From the NCBI RefSeq assembly GCF_001905885.1, contig NZ_LIYH01000001.1:1-64000 (forward strand): a stretch of DNA of 64,000 bases. The letters run 5' to 3'. Shown here in pieces: positions 29,003-35,872 of the stretch (positions are counted from its first letter, which is position 1; the number at the start of each line of letters is the position of its first letter). The position numbers and the translations under genes were made by a program. Source of the DNA: Streptomyces sp. CB03234 (GTDB lineage: Bacteria; Actinomycetota; Actinomycetes; Streptomycetales; Streptomycetaceae). The notes under the pieces are model-generated. The model searched no databases. It saw nothing but the letters and a program-made list of their open reading frames with translations, and was not told where the DNA came from.

Positions 29003-29794
29003 CTATTTCTTCCTGGTGTGTGCTTCATGCGCGTCAACAACCTCCCCCGCCGGGCCGTCCATCAGCAGCCGTCCGGCCTCCAGCCAGATCGCCCGGTCGC
29101 ACGTCTGGCGGATCGCCGGGTTGCTGTGGCTGACGAGGAAGACGGTCCCGGCCTGCTTGCGCAGTTCGCTGATCCGCTCCTGGCTGCGGCGCTGGAACTT
29201 CGCGTCGCCGGTGGCCAGCGCCTCGTCGATCAGCAGCACGTCGTGGGACTTGGCGGCGGCGATGGAGAAGCGCAGCCGGGCGCCCATGCCGGAGGAGTAC
29301 GTACGCATCGGCAGCGAGATGAAGTCGCCCTTCTCGTTGATCCCCGAGAAGTCGACGATGTCCTGGTACCGCTCATGGATCTGCTCGCGCGACATGCCCA
29401 TGGCGAGGCCGCCGAGGATGACGTTGCGCTCACCGGTCAGGTCACCCATCAGGGCGGCGTTCACCCCCAGGAGTGATGGCTGGCCGTGGGTGTAGATCCG
29501 GCCCTCGCTGGTCGGGAGCAGGCCCGCGATGGCCTTGAGCAGGGTGGACTTGCCCGAGCCGTTGGAGCCGATCAGCCCGATCGCCTCGCCCTTGTACGCC
29601 GCGAAGCTGACGCCCTTGACGGCATGGACCGTCCGGGTGCCCGGCGACGTCATGCGCGTACGGGACAGGATCCGGCAGAGCGCGGCCGTCGCGCTGCCCT
29701 TGCCGCCCTTGCCGGCGCCCTGGACGGTGTACGTGATGTGCACGCCGTCCGCGACGACGGTCGGAACCCGCTGGGTGATGGGTGAGTCAGCCAC
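29003..29794 (-). CDS. Polysaccharide/teichoic acid export ABC ATPase (Wzt/TagH-like)
   Basis: 263 aa from GTG. Walker A is GSNGSGKSTLLKAI, signature YSSGMGARLRFSIA and Walker B VLLIDEALATGDAKF, followed by the H-loop VSHS. The AxTGD form after Walker B is typical of exporters for O-antigen and teichoic acid rather than importers. There is no C-terminal carbohydrate-binding domain. The residue 15-50 insertion (GKGGKGSATAALCRILSRTRMTSPG) is longer than usual. The start overlaps the permease gene by 8 bases. It is predicted to energise export of a lipid-linked wall polymer. Confidence 0.92.
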   Translation of the reverse strand: MADSPITQRVPTVVADGVHITYTVQGAGKGGKGSATAALCRILSRTRMTSPGTRTVHAVKGVSFAAYKGEAIGLIGSNGSGKSTLLKAIAGLLPTSEGRIYTHGQPSLLGVNAALMGDLTGERNVILGGLAMGMSREQIHERYQDIVDFSGINEKGDFISLPMRTYSSGMGARLRFSIAAAKSHDVLLIDEALATGDAKFQRRSQERISELRKQAGTVFLVSHSNPAIRQTCDRAIWLEAGRLLMDGPAGEVVDAHEAHTRKK

Positions 29795-30695
29795 GGCCGT
29801 ACGTCTCCTCCGCCTGCCAGAACCAGATGAACCCGCCCACGGCGGCGAGCAGTGCCCAGCCGGTCGCCACGGCCCAGACGTGCGGCGGCAGCTGGGCGGA
29901 GGTGAAGCTGTCGATGAGCGCGAAGCGCACCAGGTCGATGTAGACGGCCGCCGGGTTGCACTCCAGGGCCAGCAGCACGGCGTGCGGCAGGTGGTTGTTC
30001 GCCAGGACGTGCTCGACGCTCCACATCACGCCGGACACGTACATCCACGTCCGCAGCAGGAACGGCATCAGCTGCGCGATGTCCGGCGTACGGGCGGCGA
30101 GCCGTGCCATCACCAGCGACACGCCCGTGTTGAACAGGAACTGCAGGAAGAGCGCCGGGACCGCCAGCAGCCACGACCAGCCGGGCGTCACGCCGAAGCA
30201 GAACAGGATGATCACGAGCGCGCACAGCGAGAAGACCAGCTGCTGGAGCTGCTGGAGCGCCAGCGAGACGGGGAGGCCGGCGCGCGGGAAGTGCAGTGCG
30301 CGTACGAGGCCGATGTTGCCGCTGATCGCCCGTGTGCCCGCCGTGATCGAACTGGACGTGAAGGTCCAGATGAACACGCCCGTGACCAGGAACGGGACGA
30401 AGTCCGGGACGCCGGCGCGGGTGTTCATCAGCACGCCGAAGACGAAGTAGTACACCGCCGCGTTGAGCAGCGGGGTCATCACCTGCCACACCTGGCCGAG
30501 CCGGGCCTGGCTGTACTGGGCGGTGAGGCGGGCGGTGGCGAAGGCGGTGATGAAGTGCCGCCTCGACCACAGCTGCCGGGCGTACTCGGGCAGGGACGGC
30601 CGGGCGCCGCTGACGGACAGCCCGTGCCGGAGGGCGAGCGCGCGGAGGTCCTCGTGCTCTTCCGTGGGCGGGGGCGCGAGTGTCTGCGTACTCAC
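29787..30695 (-). CDS. Polysaccharide/teichoic acid export ABC permease (Wzm/TagG-like)
   Basis: 302 aa from GTG, with GAGGGAG upstream on the coding strand. It is an ABC-2 type permease with an N-terminal cytoplasmic segment (SRRHFITAFATARLTAQYSQARLGQVWQVMTPLL) and six membrane helices, including NAAVYYFVFGVLM and FLLRTWMYVSGVMWSVE. It partners the downstream ATPase. It is divergent from a TetR gene across 136 bases containing two near-identical 21-base repeats, which suggests repression by that regulator. Confidence 0.92.
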   Translation of the reverse strand: MSTQTLAPPPTEEHEDLRALALRHGLSVSGARPSLPEYARQLWSRRHFITAFATARLTAQYSQARLGQVWQVMTPLLNAAVYYFVFGVLMNTRAGVPDFVPFLVTGVFIWTFTSSSITAGTRAISGNIGLVRALHFPRAGLPVSLALQQLQQLVFSLCALVIILFCFGVTPGWSWLLAVPALFLQFLFNTGVSLVMARLAARTPDIAQLMPFLLRTWMYVSGVMWSVEHVLANNHLPHAVLLALECNPAAVYIDLVRFALIDSFTSAQLPPHVWAVATGWALLAAVGGFIWFWQAEETYGRG

Positions 30696-30731
30696 CAGGC
30701 GGTCTCCCTCGGTGCAACGGGTAATGCGCGA

Positions 30732-30752
30732 CGGAACGGAACCGTTTCGTCG
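30732..30752. promoter_or_regulatory. Operator-like repeat, copy 1 (exporter side)
   Basis: A 21-base element beginning CGGAACGGAACCG and ending CGTCG, 37 bases upstream of the permease GTG. It contains the dyad AACGG-AA-CCGTT. A second copy with 3 mismatches lies 49 bases away, next to the tetR promoter. It is a probable TetR operator (inference). Confidence 0.55.
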
Positions 30753-30780
30753 CTACGGGGAGAGTAGGACGGTCGTACGT

Positions 30781-30801
30781 CGGAACGCAACCGTCCCGTC
30801 G
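30781..30801. promoter_or_regulatory. Operator-like repeat, copy 2 (tetR side)
   Basis: The second copy of the element: CGGAACGCAACCG, then CC, then CGTCG. It sits just upstream of a TATGAT -10 hexamer (30819-30824), so binding would block tetR transcription. Same orientation as copy 1. Confidence 0.55.
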
Positions 30802-30831
30802 TCACGTACGCCGGGCGCTATGATCCCGGGC

Positions 30832-31431
30832 ATGAGCACACCGCCGCCCCGCCGGCCGCCCGCCGGAGCCGCCGTACTCCGGGAGGACGTCACCGAAGCC
30901 ATCCGCGCCGCCGTCTTCGAGGAGCTGGCGGCGGTCGGCTTCGCCCGTATGTCCATCGAGGGCATCGCCCGGCGGGCGGGCGTCGGCAAGACCGCCGTCT
31001 ACCGGCGCTGGAAGTCCAAGCTGTCGCTCGTCCTCGACCTGCTGACCGCCTTCGCCGCCCAGGGCCTCCCCGCCCCCGGGACCGGCTCGCTGTACGGGGA
31101 CGTCCGCGCCCTCCTGGAGGTCGCCGCGCACGCGCTGCGCCATCCGGTCGCCTCCCAGGTCATCCCGGACCTCCTCGTCGAGGCGGCCCGCCACCCCGAG
31201 ATCGCCGGCGCCATCAAGGCGGCCCTGCTGGACGGCCAGCAGGGCGTGGCCGCCCTCGTCGTCCGCGACGCCGTCGCGCGCGGCGAACTGCCCGAGGGCG
31301 CCGACCCCGACCGCGCCCTGGACCTGATCATCGGCCCGCTCTACTGGCGCCTGGTCGTGGTCCGCACGCCGCTGCCGGAGGGGTACCTCGACGACCTGGC
31401 CGCGTCGGCCGTCGCCGCGCTGAAGTCGTGA
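30832..31431 (+). CDS. TetR/AcrR-family transcriptional regulator
   Basis: 199 aa. The N-terminal helix-turn-helix region is FARMSIEGIARRAGVGKTAVYRRWKSK (about 38-65), and the C-terminal ligand-binding domain is of the TetR_C type (VASQVIPDLLVEAARHPEIAGAI). TATGAT ends 7 bases before ATG 30832, consistent with a leaderless start; an ATG 12 bases upstream is possible but lies inside that hexamer. It is divergent from the exporter operon with the paired repeats between them, so it probably represses itself and the exporter. Confidence 0.9.
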   Translation: MSTPPPRRPPAGAAVLREDVTEAIRAAVFEELAAVGFARMSIEGIARRAGVGKTAVYRRWKSKLSLVLDLLTAFAAQGLPAPGTGSLYGDVRALLEVAAHALRHPVASQVIPDLLVEAARHPEIAGAIKAALLDGQQGVAALVVRDAVARGELPEGADPDRALDLIIGPLYWRLVVVRTPLPEGYLDDLAASAVAALKS

Positions 31432-31438
31432 CGGTGGC

Positions 31439-31520
31439 GGCCTGACGGTCGCGGGCTCAGGGCCGGGGCCTGACGGTCTCGCGGCTCAGGGCCGTGGCCT
31501 GACGGCCGCGCGGCCCACGG
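31439..31520. repeat. Three imperfect 28-29 bp tandem repeats
   Basis: Three copies starting at 31439, 31467 and 31496, each opening GGCCTGACGG; copies 1 and 2 both continue to GGCTCAGGGCC. They lie in the non-coding gap between tetR and rmlC. No function is evident; this looks like slippage-derived repeat DNA. Confidence 0.6.
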
Positions 31521-31614
31521 TCGAACCGCCTGACGGTGGTCACCCGGTCGGCGGCGCGTCCGGTGACGCCCGGCGCGCGGGGCGGTTGAACCCGCCGACA
31601 CGAAAGGACGGTGG

Positions 31615-32217
31615 GTGACCGTGCGCGAGCTGACCATCGAAGGCGCCTGGGTCATGGAACCGAGGGTCTTCCAGGACGACCGCGGCAGGTTCCACGAGTG
31701 GTTCAGGGCGCCGGAACTCCGGGAGGCGGCGGGGTACGGCTTCGGGCTCGCCCAGGCGAACTGCTCGGTCTCCGTGCGGGGCACCCTGCGGGGCGTGCAC
31801 TTCGCCGACGTACCGCCGGGGCAGGCCAAGTACGTGACGTGCGTACGCGGCGCCGTCCTGGACGTGATCGTCGACATCCGCACCGGCTCGCCCACCTACC
31901 GCGCCTGGGAGGCCGTCCGGCTCGACGACCAGGACCACCGGGCCGTCCACCTCGCCGAGGGGCTGGGCCACGCGTTCATGGCCCTCACCGACGACGCGAC
32001 CGTCGTCTACCTGTGCACGCGCGGCTACGCCCCCGCCCGCGAGCACGGCATCGACCCGCTCGACCCGGACCTCGCCATCGACTGGCCGGCCGGCCTCGTC
32101 CCCGTACTGTCGGAGAAGGACGCCAAGGCCCCCACGCTCGCCGAAGCCGAGCGTGGGGGCCTGTTGCCGTCCTATGAAACCTGCACGCGCTGGTACGCGG
32201 CCCTGCGTGCCGGGTGA
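31615..32217 (+). CDS. rmlC: dTDP-4-dehydrorhamnose 3,5-epimerase
   Basis: 200 aa cupin. GTG 31615 is favoured because AAGGA lies 6 bases upstream; a second GTG two codons later is too far from it. Family motifs are FQDDRGRFHEWFR, NCSVSVRGTLRGVHF (catalytic His) and GLGHAFMALTDDATVVYLCTRGYAP. It performs the third step of dTDP-L-rhamnose synthesis. The other three genes (rmlA, B, D) are grouped 2.7 kb downstream on the opposite strand, so the pathway is complete but split. Confidence 0.93.
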   Translation: MTVRELTIEGAWVMEPRVFQDDRGRFHEWFRAPELREAAGYGFGLAQANCSVSVRGTLRGVHFADVPPGQAKYVTCVRGAVLDVIVDIRTGSPTYRAWEAVRLDDQDHRAVHLAEGLGHAFMALTDDATVVYLCTRGYAPAREHGIDPLDPDLAIDWPAGLVPVLSEKDAKAPTLAEAERGGLLPSYETCTRWYAALRAG

Positions 32218-32260
32218 CGGGATGTCAGCCCCGTGCGGCCTACCAGCGGTACCGGCCGGC

Positions 32261-32431
32261 CTACCAGCGGTACCAGCGGCCGCGTGCGCCACCGTGGCCG
32301 GCCGGGCGGACCAGGAAGCCGACCAGCCAGACGACCAGCACGATGGCCGCCACCCACCAGAGCACCTTCAGGGCGAAACCCGCGCCGAAAAGAATCAGGG
32401 CGAGAAGAAGAACGAGAAGAAGCGGGACCAT
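32261..32431 (-). CDS. Small hydrophobic membrane protein
   Basis: 56 aa, starting MVPLLLVLLLALILFGAGF, with GGAGG about 10 bases upstream. Two adjoining hydrophobic helices (2-18 and ~21-40) are followed by a basic tail HGGARGRWYRW. Small proteins of this kind are common in Streptomyces, often beside CsbD-like stress genes. No function is assigned. It is divergent from csbD across 144 bases. A stretch of CAGCGGTACCAGCGG-type repeats lies at the 3' end. Confidence 0.8.
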   Translation of the reverse strand: MVPLLLVLLLALILFGAGFALKVLWWVAAIVLVVWLVGFLVRPAGHGGARGRWYRW

Positions 32432-32485
32432 GATTATCAACCTCCGAAGCCGCTTGTGCCCGCCCTGGAGAAGATCACGCAATGC

Positions 32486-32509
32486 GCATTCGTTTTTTCT
32501 TTCGGGTTT
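32486..32509 (+). promoter_or_regulatory. Candidate SigB-type promoter for CsbD gene
   Basis: GCAT, 14 bases, then GGGTTT, close to the Streptomyces SigB-family pattern GNNT-N14-16-GGGTAY (one -10 mismatch). It ends 66 bases before the CsbD start. CsbD-like genes are general-stress targets in other bacteria, which supports the reading. Confidence 0.4.
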
Positions 32510-32575
32510 GTTCTCCGGTGCTCCGGCAACACGCCATGACAATCCCGTAGTCGATTGTGTGGGAGTGTGATTCCG

Positions 32576-32749
32576 ATGGCAGGCGACGAGAAGGCCAAGG
32601 CCAAGTCCGAGCAGGTCAAGGGCAAGGTCAAGGAGACCATCGGGCGTGCCCTGGGCAATGAGCGCATGACCGCCGAAGGCCGCGCCGAGCAGTCCAAGGG
32701 TGATCTGCGGCAGGCGAAGGAGAACACGAAGGACGCCTTCCGCCACTGA
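32576..32749 (+). CDS. CsbD-family stress protein
   Basis: 57 aa, starting MAGDEKAKAKSEQVKGKVKE. It is almost all charged and helical, with the CsbD pattern KGKVKETIGRALGNERMTAEGRAEQSKGDLRQAKENTKD. CsbD-like proteins are abundant under general stress, but their biochemical role is unknown. It is monocistronic, with a long hairpin directly after the stop. Confidence 0.9.
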   Translation: MAGDEKAKAKSEQVKGKVKETIGRALGNERMTAEGRAEQSKGDLRQAKENTKDAFRH

Positions 32750-32761
32750 ACCACCGGTTTT

Positions 32762-32801
32762 CCCATACGGCCCGCTCCTTTCCGGGAGCGGGCCGTACGG
32801 G
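32762..32801 (+). terminator. Terminator after CsbD gene
   Basis: A 17-bp stem with one mismatch (CCCATACGGCCCGCTCC / GGAGCGGGCCGTACGGG) and a 6-base loop, starting 12 bases after the stop. No U tract. Confidence 0.8.
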
Positions 32802-32844
32802 TGCCGTAGGCGTGCCGCACGCATGCCGTACGCGTGCCGCACGC
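32801..32844. repeat. Four 11-bp tandem repeats
   Basis: Four direct copies of RTGCCGYASGC (GTGCCGTAGGC, GTGCCGCACGC, ATGCCGTACGC, GTGCCGCACGC) between the csbD terminator and the convergent ATPase stop. One copy spans about one helical turn. The function is unknown. Confidence 0.7.
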
Positions 32845-32850
32845 GTGTTT

Positions 32851-33264
32851 TCAGCCGGTGCCCGCCGGGGTGAAGCAGGCGGTGATGGTCTTGCCGTGCT
32901 GCTGGGCGTGGGCGTGCCAGTGGTCCGACAGCGCGTCCACGAGAGCGAGGCCCCGGCCGCCCGGTGAGGTGGTGTCGGGGGTACGCGGGGCCGGCATCCC
33001 GCTGCCGTCGTCGTCGTGGACGCTGACGTGCAGGCACCGGCTGTCCCACGTCAGGACGACCCGCGCGGAACTGTGCGCGTGGACATGGGCGTTGGTGATC
33101 AGCTCCGACACCGTGAGCAGGACGTCGTCCACCGTCTCCGGGGCGTCCTCGGTCCAGCCCAGGGACTCCAGGTGTTCGCGCGCCCAGCGCCGCCCCGCCC
33201 GTACACCACCGGACACGGGAAAGCACCGGGCCCAGCCCACGGCCCTCATCGACGAGTCGGCCAT
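32851..33264 (-). CDS. ATP-binding anti-sigma-factor-like protein (RsbW/HATPase_c_2)
   Basis: 137 aa, starting MADSSMRAVGWARCFPVSGG with AAGGAG 5 bases upstream. The GHKL fold has the N-box LLTVSELITNAHVHAHSSARV (about 48-68), the G1 region DDDGSGMP and GGRGLALVDALSDHW (about 105-120). Such stand-alone RsbW-like proteins are numerous in Streptomyces, where some control SigB-type sigma factors and others have no known partner. No sigma factor or STAS anti-anti-sigma gene is adjacent. The long upstream in-frame extension is rejected. Confidence 0.88.
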   Translation of the reverse strand: MADSSMRAVGWARCFPVSGGVRAGRRWAREHLESLGWTEDAPETVDDVLLTVSELITNAHVHAHSSARVVLTWDSRCLHVSVHDDDGSGMPAPRTPDTTSPGGRGLALVDALSDHWHAHAQQHGKTITACFTPAGTG

Positions 33265-33301
33265 CGTGTCTCCTTTCCGTCCGGGACCTGCCACCCGCCG
33301 T

Positions 33302-33325
33302 GTACCCCCGGACGGGGAAGGCAAC
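33302..33325 (-). promoter_or_regulatory. Candidate SigB-type promoter for the ATPase gene
   Basis: On the minus strand: GTTG, 14 bases, then a perfect GGGTAC (33302-33307 on the plus strand reads GTACCC), 37 bases upstream of the start codon. The -35 half is imperfect. Confidence 0.4.
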
Positions 33326-33411
33326 GGCCCCGGCGCCCGGTTGCCATGGCCGGACACTTCCGGGGCACACGGAACGAAGCCAACAGGTCTTCGAGGAAGC
33401 GGAGTTGTGGC

Positions 33412-33981
33412 ATGAGGCGGCTCAACGCATGGCTTGGTGAGCACCTGTGGGCGACGGTCCTGCTCTCGGTGGTCGCCGCGAGCGTGGTGATCATGCTGAT
33501 GAGTCCGGGACGGCCGTGGTGGCAGGTGCTCCTGCGCGTCGCCGTCATCTCCCTCGGCGGGGTGGCCGTCATCTACGTACGGCGAGGCAGGGAGAAGCGG
33601 GCGACCGGCGGCTCCGACCGGACGGTCGTGGGGCTGGACGAGAAGCTGCGGCGCGGCGAGGTGCCCGAGGACGCGAGCGAGCGGGACGCCATGGCGCGGC
33701 TGGTGGCGCACCGGCTGCACGCCTCCCGGCACTGGCGGTGGGTGGCCGTCGGCATGTACCTGCTGATCGGGCTGGTCGCGGTGGCGGTCGCCGCCACGGC
33801 TGACGCGCCGGTGGCCATCGGCTACACGGTCTTCTCGGTGGTCTTCCTCGCCTGGCTCAGCTGGAGCGCCGTACGCCACCGACGACGCCTGCGGCACATG
33901 GCCGAGGCGGTCGGACCGCCCGAGCGGGCGGGCACGTCGCGCGCAGGCGGAACCATGGGCACGCGCGGAGGAACGGCATGA
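33412..33981 (+). CDS. Four-helix membrane protein of unknown function
   Basis: 189 aa, starting MRRLNAWLGEHLWATVLLSV. Hydrophobic helices lie at about 12-30 and 40-58, then come a charged cytoplasmic segment (RGREKRATGGSDRTVVGLDEKLRRGEVPEDASERDAMARLVAHRL) and two further helices at about 108-124 and 132-150, with a basic C-terminus. The middle segment is the most conserved-looking part. No family was recognised with confidence. It is divergent from the anti-sigma-like ATPase and may share stress control with it. Confidence 0.75.
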   Translation: MRRLNAWLGEHLWATVLLSVVAASVVIMLMSPGRPWWQVLLRVAVISLGGVAVIYVRRGREKRATGGSDRTVVGLDEKLRRGEVPEDASERDAMARLVAHRLHASRHWRWVAVGMYLLIGLVAVAVAATADAPVAIGYTVFSVVFLAWLSWSAVRHRRRLRHMAEAVGPPERAGTSRAGGTMGTRGGTA

Positions 33982-34034
33982 GGCGCGCCCTCGTGCGACG
34001 GCGCGGGCGGGACGGGGCCGGGCCGGCCCGGGCT

Positions 34035-34889
34035 TCAGCCGGCGCCCGCGGCCGCCCGCAGCGCCGGGAAGCCCTCCGCCAGCGCCTCCCGCCAGTCGCG
34101 CAGCGGCGGGAGGTCCGCCTCCCGCCAGCGGGTGTGGCCCAGCACGCTGTACGCGGGGCGCGGCGCCGGGCGGGGGTAGGCGGCGCTCGTGGTCGGGTGG
34201 ACGCGGGCGGGGTCGGCGCCCAGGAGGCGGAAGGTCTCGCGGGCGAGGTCGTACCAGGTGCCGTCCCCGCTGTTGGTGGCGTGGTAGATGCCCGGGGGCG
34301 CGTCCACGAGCCGGATCAGCCGGCGCGCCACGTCGGCGCTCCAGGTCGGCTGGCCGCGCTGGTCGTCGACCACGTGGACCACGCCCCGGGACGCCCCCGA
34401 CCGGATCATCGTCGTCACGAAGTTCGCGCCGCCCGCCCCGTACAGCCACGCCGTCCGCACCACGTACCCGCGCTCGGGGAGGGCCTCCAGGACCGCGCGC
34501 TCGCCCGCGAGTTTGGTGCGCCCGTAGGCCGTGCGGGGGCCGGGCAGGGCGCCCTCGGCGTACGGCACGCGCGCGTGGCCGTCGAAAACGTAGTCGGTGG
34601 AGACGTGCACCAGGGCGCAGCCGACGAGGGCGCACGCCTCCGCGAGGTGCCCCACCGCCGTCCCGTTGACCGCCAGGGCGTCCGGCTCACGGGACTCCGC
34701 GTCGTCCACCGCCGTCCAGGCCGCGCAATTGACCACGACGGAAGGGCGCAGCCCCCGCAGCGCGGCCAGGACCGCCTCCCGGTCCGTCACATCCAGGTCC
34801 CGCCGCGTCAGGCCCATCCCCTCGTCGCCCAGGCACGTCAGCACGTCCCGGGCGAGTATCCCGCCGGCGCCCGTCACGAGCCAGGTCAC
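34035..34889 (-). CDS. rmlD: dTDP-4-dehydrorhamnose reductase
   Basis: 284 aa. The start GTG overlaps the rmlB stop (GTGA), giving MTWLVTGAGGILARDVL. It is a short-chain dehydrogenase fold with nucleotide-binding GxxGxxA, NCAAWTAVDDAE, HVSTDYVFDG and the catalytic Tyr-Lys pair in TAYGRTKLAGE. It reduces dTDP-4-keto-L-rhamnose to dTDP-L-rhamnose. It is the last gene of the leftward rmlA-rmlB-rmlD operon, with both internal junctions overlapping by 4 bases. Confidence 0.94.
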   Translation of the reverse strand: MTWLVTGAGGILARDVLTCLGDEGMGLTRRDLDVTDREAVLAALRGLRPSVVVNCAAWTAVDDAESREPDALAVNGTAVGHLAEACALVGCALVHVSTDYVFDGHARVPYAEGALPGPRTAYGRTKLAGERAVLEALPERGYVVRTAWLYGAGGANFVTTMIRSGASRGVVHVVDDQRGQPTWSADVARRLIRLVDAPPGIYHATNSGDGTWYDLARETFRLLGADPARVHPTTSAAYPRPAPRPAYSVLGHTRWREADLPPLRDWREALAEGFPALRAAAGAG

Positions 34890-35872
34890 AGCGCCGCCCG
34901 GTCCAGGAGCGGCTGCCACCAGGAACGGTTCCGCTCGTACCAGGCGACCGTCTCCGCCAGCCCCGTAGCGAAGTCCTTGCCCGGCCGGTAGCCCAGCTCG
35001 TCACGGATCTTCGTCCAGTCCAGCGAGTACCGCCGGTCGTGGCCCTTGCGGTCCTCGACGTGGTCCACCCGGGACCAGTCCGCGCCGCAGGCGTCCAGGA
35101 GGAGGGACGTCAGCTCACGGTTGGACAGCTCCGTACCGCCGCCGATGTGGTACACCTCGCCCGCCCGGCCCCGGGTCCGGACGAGTTCGACGCCCCGCAC
35201 ATGGTCGTCGATGTGCAGCCAGTCCCGGACGTGCGAGCCGTCCCCGTACAGCGGCACCCGGCCGCCGTCCAGCAGCCGGGTGATGAACAGGGGGACGACC
35301 TTCTCGGGGAAGTGGTGGTGGCCGTAGTTGTTGGAGCAGCGCGTCACCCGCACGTCCAGGCCGTGCGTGCGGTGGTAGGACAGGGCGATCAGGTCGGCGG
35401 ACGCCTTGGTCGCGGCGTACGGGGAGGTGGGCCGCAGCGGCTGGTCCTCGGTCCACGAGCCCGTGTCGATCGACCCGTACACCTCGTCCGTGGAGATCTG
35501 GACGAAGGGGGAGACCCGGTTGCGCAGCGCCGCGTCCAGCAGCGTCTGCGTACCGAGCACATTGGTGCGTACGAAGGCGTCGGCGCCGGCGATGGAGCGG
35601 TCGACGTGCGACTCGGCGGCGAAGTGGACGACTTCGTCGTGCTCCGAGAGCAGTTTGTCGACCAGCACCGGGTCGCAGATGTCGCCGTGTACGAAGGCGA
35701 AGCCGGGGTGGTCGCGCACCGGGTCCAGGTTCGCGGGGTTGCCCGCGTAGGTGAGCGCGTCGAGGACGGTGACCTCCGTGCCGCCGGGGCCGTCGGGTCC
35801 CAGCAGCGTACGGACGTAGTGCGAGCCGATGAAGCCGGCTCCGCCGGTCACCAGAATGCGGGTAACGGTCAT
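34886..35872 (-). CDS. rmlB: dTDP-glucose 4,6-dehydratase
   Basis: 328 aa, starting MTVTRILVTGGAGFIGSHYV. It has an extended SDR fold with NAD-binding GGAGFIGS, FAAESHVDRSI, the catalytic STDEVYGS (Thr-Asp-Glu) and SPYAATKASADL (Tyr and Lys), plus RCSNNYGHHHFPEKVVPLF. It converts dTDP-glucose to dTDP-4-keto-6-deoxyglucose, the second step of rhamnose synthesis and a branch point to other deoxysugars. Its ATG overlaps the rmlA stop. No other deoxysugar genes are nearby, so rhamnose is the likely end product. Confidence 0.96.
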   Translation of the reverse strand: MTVTRILVTGGAGFIGSHYVRTLLGPDGPGGTEVTVLDALTYAGNPANLDPVRDHPGFAFVHGDICDPVLVDKLLSEHDEVVHFAAESHVDRSIAGADAFVRTNVLGTQTLLDAALRNRVSPFVQISTDEVYGSIDTGSWTEDQPLRPTSPYAATKASADLIALSYHRTHGLDVRVTRCSNNYGHHHFPEKVVPLFITRLLDGGRVPLYGDGSHVRDWLHIDDHVRGVELVRTRGRAGEVYHIGGGTELSNRELTSLLLDACGADWSRVDHVEDRKGHDRRYSLDWTKIRDELGYRPGKDFATGLAETVAWYERNRSWWQPLLDRAAL

